Assembly (NCBI GenBank): GCA_025457725.1
Contig: JALOTU010000288.1
Coordinates: 1-6,748 of the forward strand
From: Verrucomicrobiota bacterium
Lineage (GTDB): Bacteria; Verrucomicrobiota; Verrucomicrobiia; Limisphaerales; DSYF01
Length of the DNA: 6,748 nucleotides
Reading direction: 5' to 3'
Position numbers and translations under genes: made by a program. Shown here one piece after another: positions 5,989 through 6,748 of this stretch (position 1 is its first letter; every line of letters begins with the position of its first letter). Below the pieces are notes generated by a model, which saw only the letters and a list, made by a program, of their open reading frames with translations, was not told the origin of the DNA and ran no database searches.

Positions 5989-6013
5989 ACAAGGTTCATC
6001 TTAAGTTTACCTT
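5981..6013. promoter_or_regulatory. Candidate operator for toxin-antitoxin autoregulation
   Basis: Two inverted repeats cluster around the antitoxin start. GTATTCATAC (5981-5990) has GTAT/ATAC half-sites and covers the start codon. AAGGT (5991-5995) and ACCTT (6009-6013) flank the -10 element, with CTTAAG near the centre. Placement over the -10 and start is what autorepressing antitoxins use. The binding sites are inferred from symmetry only. Confidence 0.4.
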
Positions 6014-6026
6014 CGTGGGACGTCAA
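5998..6026 (-). promoter_or_regulatory. Sigma70-like promoter for the toxin-antitoxin pair
   Basis: On the minus strand TTGACG (6026-6021, 5 of 6 matches) is followed by a 17-base spacer and TAAGAT (6003-5998, 4 of 6 matches). It lies in the 58-base gap between the upstream gene and the antitoxin. The expected start near 5991 is only about three bases before the antitoxin ATG. This is the best promoter in the window and could also drive the ETF genes, which follow without gaps. Confidence 0.65.
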
Positions 6027-6046
6027 TTGCCATCATGGGCCGAGGG

Positions 6047-6748
6047 CTAGGCCGGATAATCCAGCGCCTCGCGGGTCATCACGTGCGTGAGGGATTCGGC
6101 GGCTCGATCCTTGGCCAGGCGGCAGCCGGTCAGGCAGCCGTCCAGTTTGGCGCGCAGCCGGACGAATTCCGCGAAGCCGGTCATGCAGACGCACGGTCCG
6201 GCCTTGGGGGGATGGTCCTCCCCCTCCTCGGCCACGTCCGAGACCCCGCGCGCGGAACTGGCGATGCCCGGAATGATGCCCTCCAGCACATCCAGATCCT
6301 GGGCGTTGTAGCAGGCATGACAGCTCTCGCCCGTCCAGGCCGGATGCCGGTTGTAACCGTAAACAATCTCGGCGCAAATCCGCCCCACCTCCCCTGCCGC
6401 GCGGGCGGACTGGACGTGACACAAATCCGTGAAGAACGCGACGGTGCCGTCGAGGCCGTCGGCCACGGCGGGATTTCCGGCACCCTGGGTTTCAAGTGCG
6501 AGCACATCCAGAATGAACTGCCGGGCGGCCAGCAGCCAGCAGAGGGCATCGGCCAGCGGAAAGGTCACCCCCTGGCGCGTCTTGTGATACAGCTTGTTGC
6601 CGTCGGCATCCCGGGCGGTCTGGATGTGTTTGAGCGTCCACAGCCAGAGCTTCATCGCCGAGGCCAGCGTGCAGGCGCCGGTGCCGGGCCGTTCGGAGGC
6701 CATGGCCAGCAGCTCATTGATCCAGCGGGCGAACTGCGCCAGGAACAA
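6047..6748 (-). CDS. C-terminal part of a helical enzyme, possibly acyl-CoA dehydrogenase-like, with cysteine-rich tail
   Basis: The frame is open through the right edge, so the true start is outside the window; 233 codons are visible, ending TAG at 6049-6047. The first 135 residues look all-helical, e.g. LADALCWLLAARQFILDVLALE (65-86) and TDLCHVQSARAAGEVGRICAEIVYGY (107-132). They resemble the C-terminal helical bundle of acyl-CoA dehydrogenases, where a helix holding stretches like RAAGEVGR precedes a G-Y segment. ETF genes downstream on the same strand agree with an ETF-linked dehydrogenase, but neighbourhood is only circumstantial. The tail has three cysteine pairs: CHAC (143-146), CVC (186-188) and CLTGC (205-209), unusual for that family. 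No catalytic residue is visible here, so the assignment is tentative; the reading frame itself is solid. It is separated from the antitoxin by a 58-base promoter-bearing gap. Confidence 0.6.
   Translation of the reverse strand: MFLAQFARWINELLAMASERPGTGACTLASAMKLWLWTLKHIQTARDADGNKLYHKTRQGVTFPLADALCWLLAARQFILDVLALETQGAGNPAVADGLDGTVAFFTDLCHVQSARAAGEVGRICAEIVYGYNRHPAWTGESCHACYNAQDLDVLEGIIPGIASSARGVSDVAEEGEDHPPKAGPCVCMTGFAEFVRLRAKLDGCLTGCRLAKDRAAESLTHVMTREALDYPA

Noticed and set aside
5744..5992. N-terminal extension of the toxin frame upstream of 5743
   Set aside because: It overlaps the antitoxin, has no PIN-like content, and MRKLFVDT is the normal PIN start.
5985..5999. A four-codon upstream frame (MNLV) overlapping the antitoxin start by ATGA
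   Set aside because: The predicted transcription start lies downstream of its ATG, so it would not be in the mRNA; four codons are easily chance.

Overview
The window is a GC-rich bacterial fragment in which every supportable gene lies on the minus strand, so transcription runs from the right end to the left end. The best taxonomic guess is Verrucomicrobiota, probably an uncultured lineage. This rests on gene content, the absence of Shine-Dalgarno sequences, and an interspersed palindrome of the GCGGACATTCC type that I associate from memory with that phylum. It is an inference, not a search result.

Layout in transcription order (right to left): (1) 6748-6047, the C-terminal part of a helical protein that may be an acyl-CoA dehydrogenase-type enzyme, with a cysteine-rich tail; (2) a well-formed sigma70-like promoter at 6026-5998; (3) a type II toxin-antitoxin pair, a Phd/YefM-like antitoxin (5988-5740) and a PIN-domain VapC-like toxin (5743-5330); (4) an electron-transfer-flavoprotein:quinone oxidoreductase-like gene with a C-terminal eight-cysteine ferredoxin module (5333-3356), broken by a one-base insertion in the A-run at 4101-4103 and carrying an in-frame 78-base palindromic repeat at 4644-4721; (5) ETF beta (3349-2540) and ETF alpha (2435-1395), separated by a 104-base gap holding a GGAGT/ACTCC palindrome; (6) ribosomal protein L31 (1316-1071); (7) a strong hairpin; (8) peptide release factor 1 (1007 to the left edge, lacking only about its last 25 residues). 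No stretch over about 110 bases lacks a gene.

The central genes read as one electron-transfer unit. A dehydrogenase would reduce EtfAB, and the FixC/FixX-like oxidoreductase would pass the electrons to quinone. All three ETF proteins are divergent from textbook members. The toxin-antitoxin pair sits inside this unit: antitoxin and toxin overlap by ATGA, and the toxin stop also overlaps the oxidoreductase start by ATGA. The electron-transfer genes may therefore depend on the toxin-antitoxin promoter and on translation of the toxin. The left-hand rpmE-prfA pair is housekeeping translation machinery and probably a separate transcription unit.

The most interesting items are the coding palindromic repeat, which is open in all six frames; the toxin-antitoxin pair coupled at both ends inside an ETF operon; and the frameshift that separates the flavoprotein from its ferredoxin. 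I found no RNA gene, CRISPR array or transposase.
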